A stretch of 6,366 nt of DNA, from NCBI GenBank assembly GCA_946886185.1, contig CAMPIC010000180.1, forward strand, positions 1-6,366, given 5' to 3'. Shown piece after piece: positions 6,143 to 6,366 of this stretch (its first letter is position 1; each line of letters begins with the position of its first letter). Origin of the DNA: an uncultured bacterium (GTDB taxonomy: Bacteria > Eisenbacteria > RBG-16-71-46 > CAIMUX01). A program made the translations under genes and the position numbers. The notes under the pieces are model-generated. The model was not told the origin of the DNA. It ran no database searches and saw only the letters and a list, made by a program, of their open reading frames with translations.

Positions 6143-6366
6143 AAGACGAGAAGAGACGACGGATCCATCCCAACACACCGCCGCCGTGCAGGTCGCATTT
6201 CTCCGTCGGCCGGGTTCCGGACAAGAACACCTCATGGACCGGAGCGGGGCAATCGTCGTTCGCGACCATTCCGGACTCGGGGTCCACCTCCGCGGTCACC
6301 ACCTCCGGGGGACGCTCGAACGACCCGTCGCCCGCAGGAGGCTGGATCGATTTCATGAGCGCGCTC
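6141..6366 (-). CDS. C-terminal end of a class A penicillin-binding protein (PBP1A type), cut by the window edge
   Basis: Only the last 74 residues plus the stop are present; the gene continues beyond 6366. The visible part reads SALMKSIQPP, then 'FERPPEVVTAEVDPESGMVA', then 'EVFLSGTRPTEKCDLH', and ends in GWIRRLFSS. The run of (F/W)M-K...P, P-x-V-V-x-x-x-V-D-x-x-[ST]-G and PGTxPTExCxxH is the characteristic tail after the transpeptidase domain of PBP1A-type bifunctional glycosyltransferase/transpeptidases. These build peptidoglycan on the outer face of the inner membrane. The catalytic motifs (glycosyltransferase Glu, SxxK, KTG) lie outside the window and cannot be checked. The internal ATG at 6356 is an ordinary Met, not a start. 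It is the first visible gene of the right-hand operon, eight bases before the Nudix-MBL gene. Confidence 0.82.
   Translation of the reverse strand, partial: SALMKSIQPPAGDGSFERPPEVVTAEVDPESGMVANDDCPAPVHEVFLSGTRPTEKCDLHGGGVLGWIRRLFSS

Overview
The window is GC-rich (roughly 60-65% by eye). Every gene I can support lies on the minus strand, so transcription runs from right to left. Clear lipoprotein signals and a beta-barrel protein point to a Gram-negative (diderm) bacterium. GC3-rich codons, a WD40-like (PD40) propeller related to the hydrazine-synthase-alpha family, and a cytochrome-like CX5CH lipoprotein suggest an uncultured lineage such as Eisenbacteria, Myxococcota, Planctomycetota or a relative. 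That placement is inference only.

Right part (2690-6366), a probable operon read leftwards. It starts with the last 74 codons of a class A penicillin-binding protein (PBP1A type), cut by the window edge. Eight bases later comes a 533-aa fusion of a NUDT19-like Nudix domain with a LACTB2-like metallo-beta-lactamase-fold hydrolase. After 50 bases comes a 597-codon Xaa-Pro aminopeptidase P (peptidase family M24B). All five metal ligands of that peptidase are present, but one in-frame TAG at codon 246 interrupts it. The two halves are in the same frame, so this is a nonsense change and not a frameshift.

Middle (2285-2689): about 400 bases without a gene. It holds a terminator-like hairpin with a T-run for the right-hand operon, two adjacent stem-loops, and a 12-bp perfect palindrome just upstream of the next operon.

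Left part (66-2284): a three-gene envelope cluster. First is a small lipoprotein with a cytochrome-like domain (CX5CH), coupled by an ATGA overlap to an outer-membrane beta-barrel protein. After 129 bases comes a PD40/HZS-alpha-like lipoprotein that appears to stop early for its family. The products are all predicted to be exported to the periplasm or outer membrane, and I infer an envelope function, possibly redox-related. The left edge (1-65) holds a hairpin followed by a T-rich stretch on the plus strand.

The best targets for follow-up are the amber-interrupted aminopeptidase, the Nudix-MBL fusion and the CX5CH lipoprotein/barrel/propeller cluster. I saw no CRISPR array, insertion sequence, tRNA or rRNA.
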